Position numbers and translations under genes: made by a program. A DNA stretch of 64,000 nt, from NCBI GenBank assembly GCA_014529385.2, contig CM043942.1, positions 48,960,244 through 49,024,243 of the forward strand, read 5' to 3'. The notes below the pieces were generated by a model, which saw only the letters and a list, made by a program, of their open reading frames with translations, was not told the DNA's origin and made no database searches. Within the stretch, counting starts at the first letter, position 1, and the number at the start of each line of letters is the position of its first letter. This DNA comes from Adiantum capillus-veneris. Taxonomy: Eukaryota > Streptophyta > Polypodiopsida > Polypodiales > Pteridaceae. This document shows positions 20,997-32,220 of the stretch, one piece after another.

Positions 20997-22400
20997 AGTG
21001 CCAAAGGAATGCAAATCCTTCAAACAAAGAAGCTTCTACCAGGTTTGAAAGAAGTGGACTTAGAGTTCTGTGAAGATTGTGTTTATGTTAAACAAAAGAG
21101 GGTAAATTTTTAAAAATCAGGAAATGAAAGAAAAAATAAAAACTTGAGTTGGTTCATTCTGGTGTTTGGGGTCTTGCAAGTACACCATCACTTGGTGGCT
21201 CATTGTATTATGTAACGTTCATAGACGATGCGACTAGGAAAACATGGGTTTATGTCATGAAGAATAAACCCGATGTGTTTTCCATATTTCAAAGGTGGAA
21301 AGCTTTTGTGGAGAATGAAGTAGGTACCAAGGTTAAATGCCTCAGATCGGACAATGGAGGTGAATATTGCAGCTAAGCTTTTGAGATATTTTGTGCTAGC
21401 AATGGCATTCGGAGGCAAAATACATCCCCAAGGACATCTCAACAAAATGGGGTTTCAGAAAGGATGGATAGGACAATCATGGAGCGAGCACGAATCATGC
21501 CGCTACATGCAGGCCTACCACTTGAGCTTTGGGCGAAAGGTGTAAGTACGCGTGTGTACTTAATCAACTGGTCACCCTCCACGGAATTAGATGGGGGAGT
21601 TCCAGAAGAGGCATGGACATATAAACCGGTGAATTATGCATTCCTCAAAGTGTTTGGGTGTGAGGATTTCATGCACATAGATAGAAGCCTAAGATCAATG
21701 CTATATGCAAAGTCCAAAAAGTGTTTCTTCATTGGCTATGGAGAAGGTGACTTTGGGTATCGCCTATGGAATCCTGAAGATGGTAAAATCTTTAGGAGTA
21801 GGGATGTAATTTTTAACGAACAAAATATGTACAAAGATTACTTGGAAAGAAAACAAACAAAAGAAACAGGTGATGAGTACATGGAGCTTGAGAACGGTGA
21901 AGACTCAACAACTGCAAACGGTGACAATGTGCAACAACTTCAACCAAATGAGGAGCCTCAACCTATTCCCTGAAGATCTACAAGAGCAAGTAGACCTCCA
22001 GAAAGGTTCATTCCTTCCTTCAACCATCTCTTGATCTCAGATTCTGGAGAGCCGAAATCATATGAAGAAGTTATGCAACACGAATCCAAAGAAGAATGGA
22101 TGAAGAGCATGCAAGCACAGATAGGCTTATTACATCGCAACCAAACATGGGGGAGCTCATTGAGTTGCCTAAAGATAAGCGGGCACTTCAGAACAAATGG
22201 GTGTATTAACTGAAGGAAGAAGAAGGTGGGAAGAAAAGGTACAAGTCTAGGCTTGTGGTAAAAGGGTTTTCTCAAAAGAAAGGTATTGACTTCAATGAAA
22301 TATTTTTTCCTGTTGTAAAAATGAACTCAATTAGGCTTGTATTAAGCCTTGTGGCTGCTCATGATCTAAATCTTGAGCAAATGGATGTAAATACGGAAAA
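20997..22400 (+). pseudogene. outer Ty1/copia element: integrase and start of RT
   Basis: This continues the element interrupted at 19047. It encodes the integrase zinc-finger end (DLEFCEDCVYVKQKRVNF), the integrase core (FIDDATRKTWVYVMK, LRSDNGGEY), the downstream GYGEGDFGYRLWNPE region with an acidic linker, then the beginning of RT (KGFSQKKGIDFNEIFFPVVKM, EQMDV). Stops or shifts occur at about 21110, 21376, 21970 and 22210. The element is truncated at about 22395, right after the EQMDV motif. Confidence 0.9.
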
Positions 22401-22439
22401 TTATCTCTTGTGTGTGAAAATTATCTCTCTTCATTAAGT

Positions 22440-23761
22440 AATATATTCAATTATCTACTTAGCTACGTCATATATCCTAACATAATATTGAATCATAGCT
22501 TGTTGTAGTGCTTATACCTCAATGTAGAAATTATTAAACCTGTTCTATGTAAATCTTTTTGATGAAGTCATTGGCATGCCATCATCAACCCACTTGTAGC
22601 CAACTACCAATGTGGAAACATCATTTTTTACCAATTTTCTTGCCATAACCATATTGTATGGTGTTGGAAGTATGGATCGTGTCATTCCTTGTTGCGTAGA
22701 TGTAATGTGATGCAAGTATACAATGCCCTATATCCCTTATCACTGACACTTGCTGAGTCACAAACCATAAGCATATCAATAGGCCTAATATTGTCTTGGA
22801 GGTCCTTCAATACAATTTTTTGAACACTTTGGCATAGCATGACATTTGCAGGATAAGATATCATGTTGATGTTATCCTTCTCATGAACAATGTGTTGAAG
22901 GATAGAGGCTTGGACTGAAACCTATGTACCATTGCAGCCTAGTATTGCTTCTGCACAGTCCCTGCTTTGCAAAGAAAATGGAGTCAATTAACAAATATAC
23001 ATTTGTGGAAAGGAGCAACATAGCCTTGCGCTTCCATTTTCTTGCATTGTATCCCAAGGGTAGGTGAGTGAAGTGATCAACATGCCGTTGAAGGTTTTGA
23101 GTTGAATACCATGGACAAACATAATTTTCCATAGCTTCATCAATCTCATCAAGATTTTCCTTTTGATCTACAAATAGCTTTGTTAAGTCCTTGATTTGCA
23201 TGATCAATTATTTATTTTCTCCCAAAAAAGATGCCATGAGTTGTTCCTTTTCCTTCAAGCTTGATGCTTGAAGCATATCTAGGTCGTGTTGAACCTGATT
23301 TTGCTCTGTGAGTTCTTGGAAAAAAAGAGGATGGAGCCTCTAACAATACCCTAAAATCCATTGAAGACATTGCCCAAGAAGCGTATAACCATTGAAGATG
23401 GAGATGGAGATGGAGATGGAGATTGTGATAGAGTTGGAGATGGGGATGGGGATAGGGATGGAGCTTTATCTTGTTGTGCTTGGTTATGGAGCTTTAGAAT
23501 GCTGATAGATGTGTACTTGAGGGTGGAGATGGAGATTGAGTTGGAGCTTGAGCTTGCAAGGATGTGTAGATCTGCACCACTACACAGTACAGGGAACAGG
23601 GCTATAGTGAGCTCTTGCGTGAGAGAGAGAGGGTTGAGAGTGTGAGGGAGCTAGAGGAGCTCTAGGTCTGTAGGCAATGGCTTCCAAAGAGAGAAAAAGA
23701 ATCCATTACTCAAGTATAACTCACTAAACTCATTTTAGAGAGAGAGTATGGAGAGAGAGAG
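22440..23761. other. no recognised gene; two open minus-strand stretches
   Basis: Minus-strand frames at 23207-22881 and 22864-22682 are open for about 108 and 60 codons and could be parts of one decayed gene. I recognise no motif. A GATGGA hexamer repeat encoding Asp-Gly pairs lies at about 23397-23462. Confidence 0.35.
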
Positions 23762-24149
23762 AGATCTGCAACGTTGCATTGTATGTTATACGGTGTATGT
23801 ATAATAGGCTTTAAACGGGCATATTATATGAAACCTATCTTTATGCGGTTGTATTATACGGTGCCACATCAGCAAAAACATCATATCGTATAATTTCTTA
23901 GAATTTTGATCGAAATAAATATTTTAATCGAAATATAGCCCTATATATACCGTGAAAACGGACTGTTTTTCTCATTCATTGATCTCTCTTCCCCCTTTTT
24001 TCATCTATAGGTGAGCTTTACAACATTTAAAAAAAAAACCATTTTGAATTTAGTTATATAATTTTTTTAGTAAAAATTTAGAGCTTAGGATGTAAAGTTA
24101 AATTAGTTAAATGTAATTTTTTTAGGCTTTGGAGTTTTGAGTTAGTCTT

Positions 24150-24650
24150 TATCTGCTCTGTGTGAAGTATATCTTACACTGAGAGGTAAATTAAGTAAAG
24201 TAGTTAGTGATTACTTGCCTTGTGTAGAGGAAACTCACACTTGGAAGTGATTTAAGATAGTTAAAGTTAGCAGTTATTTTTTTTGTGTTGAACTATGTTC
24301 ACACTTAGAAGTAGGTTAAGATAGATAGTTAAAGTTAGGAGTTATTTGTTTTATGTTGAACTATCTTCACACCTGGAACTAACTTAGGTTAGATTTATCT
24401 ATTGATTGTCTGTCATGTGTAGAGTAATACTCACACTACAGACAAATTAGGTAGATCAAATAATAATCTCTTACTTTGTGTAGAGATATTCTCACACCTA
24501 GAAGAGATTTAGATAAGTAGTGAACTTTGATTGCTTTCCATGTGCTGAGTTACATTTACACTTGGAGGTAATCTAGGTAGGTTTTTTAAAGATATCTTGC
24601 TTTGTGTAGAGTTTACTCACACTTGGAAGTTATCATGATGCGGTCTTACT
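24150..24650. repeat. tandem array, eight ~63-bp units (left subterminal)
   Basis: Eight degenerate units share CTTTGTGTAGAG, then about five bases, then CTCACACTTGGAAGT, then an AT-rich tail with TTTAGGTAGAT. Unit starts are near 24150, 24215, 24279, 24347, 24410, 24475, 24534 and 24596. The last unit ends just before the transposase reading begins. The array could be an accumulation of transposase-binding motifs or a regulatory leader. Confidence 0.8.
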
Positions 24651-24654
24651 TTGC

Positions 24655-26250
24655 ATCAGGCATTTGATAAACAATGGCTGCTTGAACTCCATCTTAAGTG
24701 GACACAAGCATTTATTGAATGTGGAATTCCTTTTAATGTCATTCAAAATCCTATCTTCAAAGATGCTTTAATGAGCACATAAGGGTTTTGTGGTACCTGA
24801 TTATAATAAGATGCGTACAGAATATCTAGATAAAGTGAAAACTACATCACAAAATATTTTAAAGCTCATAACTCTTGATTATGTGCCACAGTATGGATGC
24901 ACAATCGTTGTAAATGGTTGGAAAAATTGTCAAAAGAAACCACTGATTAATATGATGTTGATTTGTCCAAGAGGTTCCATCTTTCTTGAAGCGATCAACA
25001 CATCCACCATGAAAGAGAAAACTAGTGGATATCTTGCTGGTGTATATGAGCATTCGACCAAAAGAGCACGGGGACGTAAAAATGTGACAGCCATTGTCAC
25101 AGATAATGCATCTAACTACAAAGCAGCTCGAAAAGCGATTGAAGCAAAGTATCCAAAGATTACATGGGTTCCATGTGTTGCTCACACTTTGAATCTACCC
25201 TTAAAGAACTTTGGAAAAGTTTCTTCTATTAAGCAAACTCTTCTAGATGCAAACCACTTGGTGTAGTTTATAAGAGCATTCATTTTCTTATGCTTTGTTT
25301 AGAACAAAGTCCCCAACAAAAATTTATAGATTTTTTGTGTGACCCATTTTGCAACAGCGTATTACATTCTCTCTACATTGCAGCATGTTAAAGCTGTCCT
25401 TGTTGAAAGAGTGGCAGATAGAAGATGGGACATTTGGCTTGATAAATATTCCAAGTATGAACCTGCTGCTTCCAAATGCTATCAACTTGTAAACTCTCCT
25501 ATTTTTTGGAGAAATTTAGACAAAATTGTTATTGTCACAGAACCCTTCACTCATCCGATAGGATTAGTAGACAAAGAAGCCTCTATCTTTCAACAGGTTT
25601 ACTAGTACATGCATGAAGCCTCTCGCAAGTTAAAAGAATGTACATCTTATGCAAGAAAAGAGAAAGCCATGATGATGTCGTTTGTCACAAGACAATGGGA
25701 GCAATTTCATGCTCCTTTACATGGAGCAAGGTTTTTGTTAGATCCCAAGTTCCAGATGCATGAGAAATTTCAAACAATGAAGTGATCAATGATTTCAAGA
25801 AAGTGTGTGCCCAACTATTAGGCAATGTGAATGGACAGGTGGCATACACACAAAAGATGGCATATAGTAGCAAAAAAGAAATGTTTGGGGATCCTTGGCA
25901 TATAGATGCTATCAAGACGGTGAGCACACCAGCTTGGTGGAGAGAGTACGGTGGAGAAAAAGTGGAACTTCATCATGTGGCTATGAGAGTATTGTCTGTT
26001 GTTGTCTCAAGTGGTAGCTATGAAAGAAATTGGTCTTTTGTAACATGCGACTTATGCATAAGCCAGCAAAGTTATCCACACTACCACAGAAGAAATCTTC
26101 GAGCACTTTCAAACATATGAAGTAATTTCAAATGAGCTCAACTCCGATGATGAAATGGAATGGAACCTAAAGATCTTGATCCGGAATGTTCAGATGTCGA
26201 AGAAATTGATGACATGGTGCCTATGATTGAGGGGACGGATGAGCTATAAA
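24655..26250 (+). pseudogene. hAT-family transposase (DUF659 type), decayed
   Basis: The N-terminal part reads QWLLELHLKWTQAFIECGIPFNVIQNP, followed after a shift near 24785 by DYNKMRTEYLDK. The DUF659 core is ICPRGSIFLEAINTS, then VTDNASNYKAARK and WVPCVAHTLNL (24790-25266). The C-terminal hAT dimerisation region has TPAWWREYGGE, AMRVLSVVVSSGSYERNWS (about 25925-26040). Stops or frame changes occur at about 25265, 25603, 25785 and 26050. The usual GW(T/S)D acidic position near the start of the core reads GWKN here, so a catalytic residue may be lost. The order and spacing of blocks fit a DUF659 hAT transposase of plants. Confidence 0.85.
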
Positions 26251-26318
26251 GTTTGTACTATATTCTCAATTAATTTTGTAATGTGAAAGTTGTGTGGATT
26301 TTAGCTTCACAATCACTT

Positions 26319-26448
<130 letters not shown>

Positions 26449-26589
26449 CTTATATCATTGTCAGAAAGAGGTAGGAAGAGAGAACAAAACTTACACGATT
26501 GCAACAACATCCGACATGTTCATTTGTTCCAACAAATAGAGATTTACATATCAAAAAGAGGGTTTAGTTACAAATCTTGAGATTTAAGA

Positions 26590-27420
26590 TACAAAAAGAG
26601 CTTGACATTGTTTGGGAGATATATTTTAAATCATAGGCTGGATCCCCTAAAAGATCAGATACACAAAATTTTGAATTGCCAAAGGAATCACTTGGACCTG
26701 CATTACCTATCTCTTCTTCAATAACAGGCCCATATCTTGCCTTGTACCATGCCAACTTTATTCTAGCTCTATTACACGAGCGCACAGCATGGATGGGGTC
26801 TCTACTTGACTTGACAAATCCACACCTTGGGTTGCGAGTTGCTCAATGACTACGGTTTCTTTGGGAAAATATGTGTAAGCTCTCTTGCAAGGAGGATCTT
26901 CTTGATTGGTTCCTATGCATGAATCTTCTTGGCTAGGCGTCCTTTGCCGATGCCTCTTGTAGTGGAACAAATTGTTCCAATCTACTTTGAGCCGTAATGC
27001 ATAATAGCAATAGCATTGTTGTACAAAGTAAATTGCCACTTGATTATTATTTGGTGGCAATCTATACACTTGGATAAATCTTGAAAATATATTTCTTACG
27101 AGGACAGTGTGTTGCAAATCTGAAACTTTCAAGGGAGCGGAAAACTTGGCATTTCCATTAACTCAAAATAATGTATTGCATACAAAGTGATTTGGGCACA
27201 GCTGTCTGCATTGCCTATAATTCAGTGGCTCCCCTTGAAGTTCTTATTTGTCTTCTTGGGACGCAACCAAAGTGCTAAGATCTCCTTGAGCCACCCGAAT
27301 CTCTTCCTCTTTGTAAATTTGTTGTGCCAATGCATGATTAAGAAAAGGATCATTACGTTGCTATGCATTCTAGTTGGGAGCAATATCTTCCATACCTGAA
27401 ATGCAAAACAATAAACTTTA
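26590..27420 (-). pseudogene. unrecognised coding remnant next to the kinase-like gene
   Basis: The minus strand from about 27400 reads a mostly open frame: DPFLNHALAQQIYKEEEIRV, then KVSDLQHTVLVRNIFSRFIQ, VAIYFVQQCYCYYALRL and DWNNLFHYKRHRQR, to about 26758. A frame change then continues as RARIKLAWYKARYGPVIEEE. A few stops are scattered through the first 90 codons. I do not recognise the family. It lies downstream of the kinase-like gene on the same strand with a gap of about 200 bp, so it may be a second gene of the same unit or a C-terminal exon. Confidence 0.4.
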
Positions 27421-27604
27421 ATGAGACAAGTCTTAGCACTTAGAAAAGAGAGATGGTTTAGAGGATTTTAGTGATCCAACTTGAAATACTTTAAAACCTT
27501 AACTTGAAGAACTTAAAAGTGTAATAAAAAATACGATTAAAGATCTACTTTGAAATATTACAAAACATTGCACACTATTAATGACAAAAAATATTGTTAC
27601 TGGT

Positions 27605-28819
27605 CTAATCATCAACATGTCTCAAGCCAAATTTGGTTACAACATGATAGCTAGCATTATGGGTTCCATTCAAACAAAGGCTTAAATCCCATATTTTAGG
27701 CCTATCTAAGGGTTTGGAGAATTTTCCAATGGCAAGATGTTTGTTTACATTTCGCAAAAATTTGAGCTTGAGAACCTCAGAGGGCTCTAAAATACACGCA
27801 ACCAAGAATCTAAGAATATATGAGAGACTATATATATTAGATGCTTTGGTGAAAGGAGAAGGATTGGTACTGATATTTTTAGGGGTAGTCCATGGATAAT
27901 CTCGCTTGAATTGAGCTCTAGTTTGAGGGGTGAGATTTGCCAGCTTGGGAAATGTTGCCAAAGTGTTTGATGGTGTACTTTGTCCCCAATCTATGATTCC
28001 AGCGTACACTCCTCGCTTGCCAAAATGTAGTGGAATATTTCTAATGTGTAGATCATTGTGAATGAAGTTGTGACTATGCACGAATTTCATCGTCTGCAAA
28101 AGAGCATTGCAAATCAACAAAATGTTGTCTATGAACTGTTGTACAGTTCCAAATGTGTGTTGAAACTCTCTGATTGCAGGCTTGCTTCCATCATGATGAC
28201 ATACTTGAATCCACTACTCAAGGTGACCTCCATTCCAAAGCTTGTAGATCAACATAGGCCTTTTGCTATAATGAACCAGAGCATGTAGCAATATGCCACG
28301 ATGATGAACAATAGTAGCAATTGCTTCCTCTAGCACAATTTGTAATGTCAGCTTGTTTCCTATCTGGTCCTTGTAGATGTTTTCCGCATAGATAGGATCT
28401 TTGAAGAGAGGATGGGCCACTGAAACTTGTTTCACATTTATAAAATGTCCTTCACCTAATTGGGGTGCTTGCAAGTGAAAGATAGAATGTTCCCCAAGTA
28501 GGTGTAGGACAGGAGGACATGTAGTATCATCCAGGTGTACAACTAAGGGCTCAACACTTGAAGGAGGAGGCACATCCTCTTTTCTCCTAGGAAGTTTTGA
28601 AGAGCCTTTGACCTTATCCTTGCTCTTCAATTTTGAATGTAGTTGTGCCACAAGCTGCATTTGCTCTTTGATTCCAGGTTTGGCTTTGATTTTAGGATGA
28701 ACCATACTCTCAAAGCTTCTAGTGACGTAGCCTAATAATTGCTTTACTGTGTTATGCATTACTCCATTAGTGCGCAGAGCAGGGTCAAATGACATAGGGA
28801 ATGCACTGCACAGTTTCAC
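27605..28819 (-). pseudogene. kinase-like protein, intronless, one in-frame TAG
   Basis: A single frame runs from 28819 (first ATG at about 28795) to a stop at 27605, interrupted only by TAG at 28214-28216. About 400 codons are readable. The first ~110 residues are Lys-rich with no motif. A kinase fold follows: LGEGHFINVKQ (possible glycine-rich loop and beta strand), LYKLWNGGHLE just before the TAG, the catalytic loop HNDLHIRN with its Asp and Asn, and IIDWG in the place of DFG. The DWG form and HxDLHxxN loop resemble atypical or APH/RIO-like kinases more than classic receptor kinases. Later parts (YPWTTPKN, ASNIYSLSYILRFL) fit the substrate-binding lobe. Substrate and role are unknown. It lies inside the candidate hAT element, opposite in strand to the transposase, and could be a captured host gene. 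Confidence 0.7.
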
Positions 28820-29149
28820 CCAACACTATTCACAAGTCTTATGAATATTGATCATTGATCATTGAACAAATTGATTTCCTAGCAATGTCAATGCCACACA
28901 AATGATGTCTAAAGCTCCATAGAGAGACAAGACTAGAGCATCACGAATGATTTTGTGGTGTTGATGCGTTAATTTTGTCTCTATCATGATTGAAGCCTAA
29001 AAATACATGAAGCAAAGATAAGTAAGGCAAATCTAGAACATATATAAATTTGACATATGTGATTGTAAATAGTTCTAAACAAAAACATTTCATAGACAAT
29101 CTTAACAACCTGAAAAAAATACCTAAACATATATAATTCCTCCCTGCAG

Positions 29150-30300
29150 TTCCAAGCGGTGATCAACGATTGCCAGAGATGAAAAAACGTATAATACCAA
29201 TCTTCTTGCAGTGCGACGTGGAAGTCGGAAGTTGTCAGAGAGACGAAAGATTAATAATACCTAACCCCTCTCTACAGTGTGACACGGTGGTCAGAAACAG
29301 CTAGAGAGGAGAAATTTATTAAATCCAATCAAACTATAGTGCAGCGTGATGGTCAACAACACTCAGGATCAAAGGATGTAAAATATATATCCCCTCCCTG
29401 CAGTGCGACACGGTGGTCAGCAACAGCTAGAGAGGAGAAATTTATTAAATACAATCAAACTATAGTGCAACGTGATGGTCAACAACACTCAGGATCAAAG
29501 GATGTAAAATATATATCCCCTCCCTGCAGTGCGACACCAATCTTCTCGCAGTGCGACGCGATGGTCAGCAACAACCAAGAACGATGGATTTAAAAACCCT
29601 AAACCTCTCTCTGTAGTACGACATGGTAGTCAATAACAATCAAAGATGGGGAATCTATTAAATCCAATCTTCTTGCGTTGCGATGCGATGGTCAGCAACA
29701 GCCAAGAACGAAGGATTTGACAACCCTAAACCCCTCCCTGCAATGTGACATTATGGTCAGCAACAGGCAGAGACGAGGAATCTATTAAATCCAATCTTCT
29801 TGCGGCGACGTGATGGTCAGCAGCAGTCAAGATCGAAGGATTTGAAAATTTTAAGCTCCTCCTTGTAGTGCGACATTGTGGTCAGCAATAGACAGAGACA
29901 AAAAAATATATTATATTAAATCTGATCTTCTAGTAATGTGACGCAATGGTCAACAACAATTAGGAAGAAAAGATGCAAGATAAGCAATCACTCCTTGCAG
30001 TGCGACTCAGTGTTCAACAACAACCAAAGATGGAAAATCTAGTTGTACAACCTAAGCGACTCCCTACAGTGCAACACAAAGGTCAACAACGGTTAAGGAC
30101 GAAGCGTTTAAATTCTAACCCCCCTTCTAGTGTGTCAGAGGATCAACACAGCCAAGGACGGCGGGTGTCTAAGCCTACAAACTAACACTGAGGTGTGAGC
30201 AAAGGTCCACAACAATAGTGCTAGCAAAAACAACCTACAAACTAACACTGAGGTGCGAGGAAATCTCCACAACAATAGCACTAGCAAATAAATTTCACAA
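29150..30300. repeat. tandem array, ~17 units of ~60-65 bp (right subterminal)
   Basis: Units share a GCAGTGCGACACGGTGGTC-like start followed by AGCAACAGCxAGAGACGA and an AT-rich tail. Unit starts occur about every 64 bp from 29210. Units alternate between two types (GACACGGTGGTC and GCGTGATGGTC), giving a ~126-bp higher-order repeat; 29275-29400 and 29401-29526 are almost identical. The last part (30181-30300) is two copies of a 60-bp unit beginning ACTAACACTGAGGTG. The open frame at 29279-29593 is a product of the repeat. Confidence 0.85.
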
Positions 30301-30369
30301 AAAAAACATAAAAAATAGAAGAAAAATTACCTAACTCGCGAGGGCTTTGTCGCTATCAAAGGAAGCTAC

Positions 30370-30448
30370 TCTCTCTCTCTCTCCTCTCTCTCTCTCCTCT
30401 CTCTCTCTCCTCTCTTCCTCTCTCTCTTCTCTCTCTCTCTCTCTCTCT
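30370..30448. repeat. (CT)n microsatellite
   Basis: About 80 bp of interrupted CT repeats just inside the right end of the candidate hAT element. Confidence 0.9.
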
Positions 30449-30869
30449 ATTAGCAAATCGTTGTCGTGATAGTTTGTTTGAATTGTTGTGGCGCCTTTTT
30501 TTATAAAGCAAACACTATTTTGATTGAAATAATGTTTATTCAAGTTATGCATATAATACGGGTATACAACGTATAATACCAATATATACGTACAATTTTT
30601 GTTATACGGGCATATAAATGCAACTTAGATCTGCAACACTCCAAAAAGGGGGCAGGGGGGGGAGTGACAAAAATTTTGAATCTACTAGGTGATAGATGTA
30701 GTAGGATCCACATGGGGGAATGTGGGAGAGTACTAGCATCCAAAAGGCCACCTTGAGGTAGTTAAGACTATATTATTTCCCCAGGTGAGTGGATCTAATG
30801 ATTAGATCTCCTTTTGGTCTATTTTATTTTTTGTATAAAAATATATCTGCATTGTTAGGCCTAGCCCAT

Positions 30870-31390
30870 TAGCCTAGTGAAATCTTGATGAGCACTTTAA
30901 CCATTTCACTAAACGTCCAAATAACAGGCCCAAGAGGACCCCAAACAAGTCCAAGTGACTCCCTAAGTCTATTGCATCCAGGCTCCATGCTTCCCAAGCT
31001 GTATGTTTCTTGCTATACATAATGGCATGCAACTCCTTATTGAGAAAAACTTCTAAGAATAATGAGACAAGTCTCTTCTCAATTGGAATTTCCAACTTTG
31101 GACATCTATCAGTGTATTGCTTCATTCGACTCACGGAGTCTCTCTTAGTTTCTGTCTATTTTTGTTTAAACATGTAGATTTGTGCTACAGTACTATGTTT
31201 GATTCCCATTTTTGAACAAGCAGTGAGACAAATATCATAGCCAAATTTGATAGATCAATGATTGATCCAAGAGGTATAGTCTAGAACCAAGTTAAGACTT
31301 TACCTTCCAAAGTCATTCCAAACCCCTCAAACTGAGTGTGGAAGTCCGTTATGCGCCACATCTAGAAGATGAAACCAAAAGAATGGATAC
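30870..31390 (-). pseudogene. retrotransposon gag core (other family)
   Basis: On the minus strand, FHTQFEGFGMTLEGKVLTWF and TIPLGSIIDLSNLAMIFVSL (about 31365-31250) match the conserved Retrotrans_gag pattern (xTLxGxAxxWFxxLPPGSIxSFxxLxxxF). After frame changes, SRMKQYTDRCPKLEI and FLEVFLNKELHAIMYSKKHT (about 31134-30990) give the C-terminal half of the domain. Stops interrupt it several times. It is not the gypsy A-D gag. The sequence shared with 63.3-63.8 kb lies upstream in the same orientation. Confidence 0.7.
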
Positions 31391-31754
31391 AAAAGACTTG
31401 TTGAGACTGCTCAAGCCATACTATAGCCTGCTCTCAGGATGTACCTGAAGCTTGGTAAATAGCTATACAAATTCCCCTGATCCACTGTATTTTTTGACCC
31501 ATTTTTGAAAGTCAGCCGGTATAACTCTACGGTTGTGTTTTGTACCTACTGTCCTGGCCAGTGTTTCTCCCACTAATCCTTCAAACCAGTTGCTTAGTAG
31601 GTGTGACTCATGCAGACCTATTCTTATCTTGGTGTCACTTGTTCTTCTCCGATTAATGGTGGTTTTTGTATCTCTTTCCCAATTCCCATCATTTAGGTGG
31701 CTACTTCGAGCCCATGCTTTCTCATTGATTGGCCATACTGCTAAATGCTAAATT

Positions 31755-32220
31755 CCAAGCCGTGGGTTATCGATAGGTATGCACTTTAGAGGTTTGGCAT
31801 CTATGAGGTTGTACCCTTCTAATTCTAACATTGGTGGTCCCTCCTTAGTGGCCATGTTTGGAATTAGTGTATTGAATTCTACTCCCCATCAATCTAGTGT
31901 CAAGATCCCCAATCTGCAGGTATTGCACTCCGTTCCACTCTATCTAGAAGGTGTCTTTCTTCTTGGCTCTAACCTCCTCTTCAAACTCAATAGTATGATC
32001 ATCTACCCTTACCACTTACTCCTCATTGAGATTCAGATAGATCTGAGCCCCGTGCTTGTTAGTCTTGTAAAAGGTCAAAATGTGTTTGAGCGTGAGAGAG
32101 GTTCTCGTCCCCGATTGAGTCAAGAAGAAAGACATCTTGGAACTTGAGTCGGTGTAAGTGTCTAGCACTTCTTCCACTATAGTCTCTAACTGCTTCCTTT
32201 AGTTTATTCTCTCCATTGTA
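31755..32220 (-). repeat. dispersed repeat, copy 1 (retroelement 5' region)
   Basis: On the minus strand this reads SSSKMSFFLTQSGTRTS, ILTFYKTNKHGAQIY and VVRVDDHTIEFEEEVR with intervening stops. A second copy lies on the + strand at 63330-63800 with closely similar segments. It stands upstream of the gag remnant at 31.3 kb. It is probably the leader or N-terminal region of one retroelement family. I do not recognise the protein. Confidence 0.6.

Noticed and set aside
29150-30300. Possible CRISPR array
   Set aside because: Units are degenerate and contiguous, without short identical repeats separated by unique spacers, and the context is eukaryotic. The same applies to 7480-7860.
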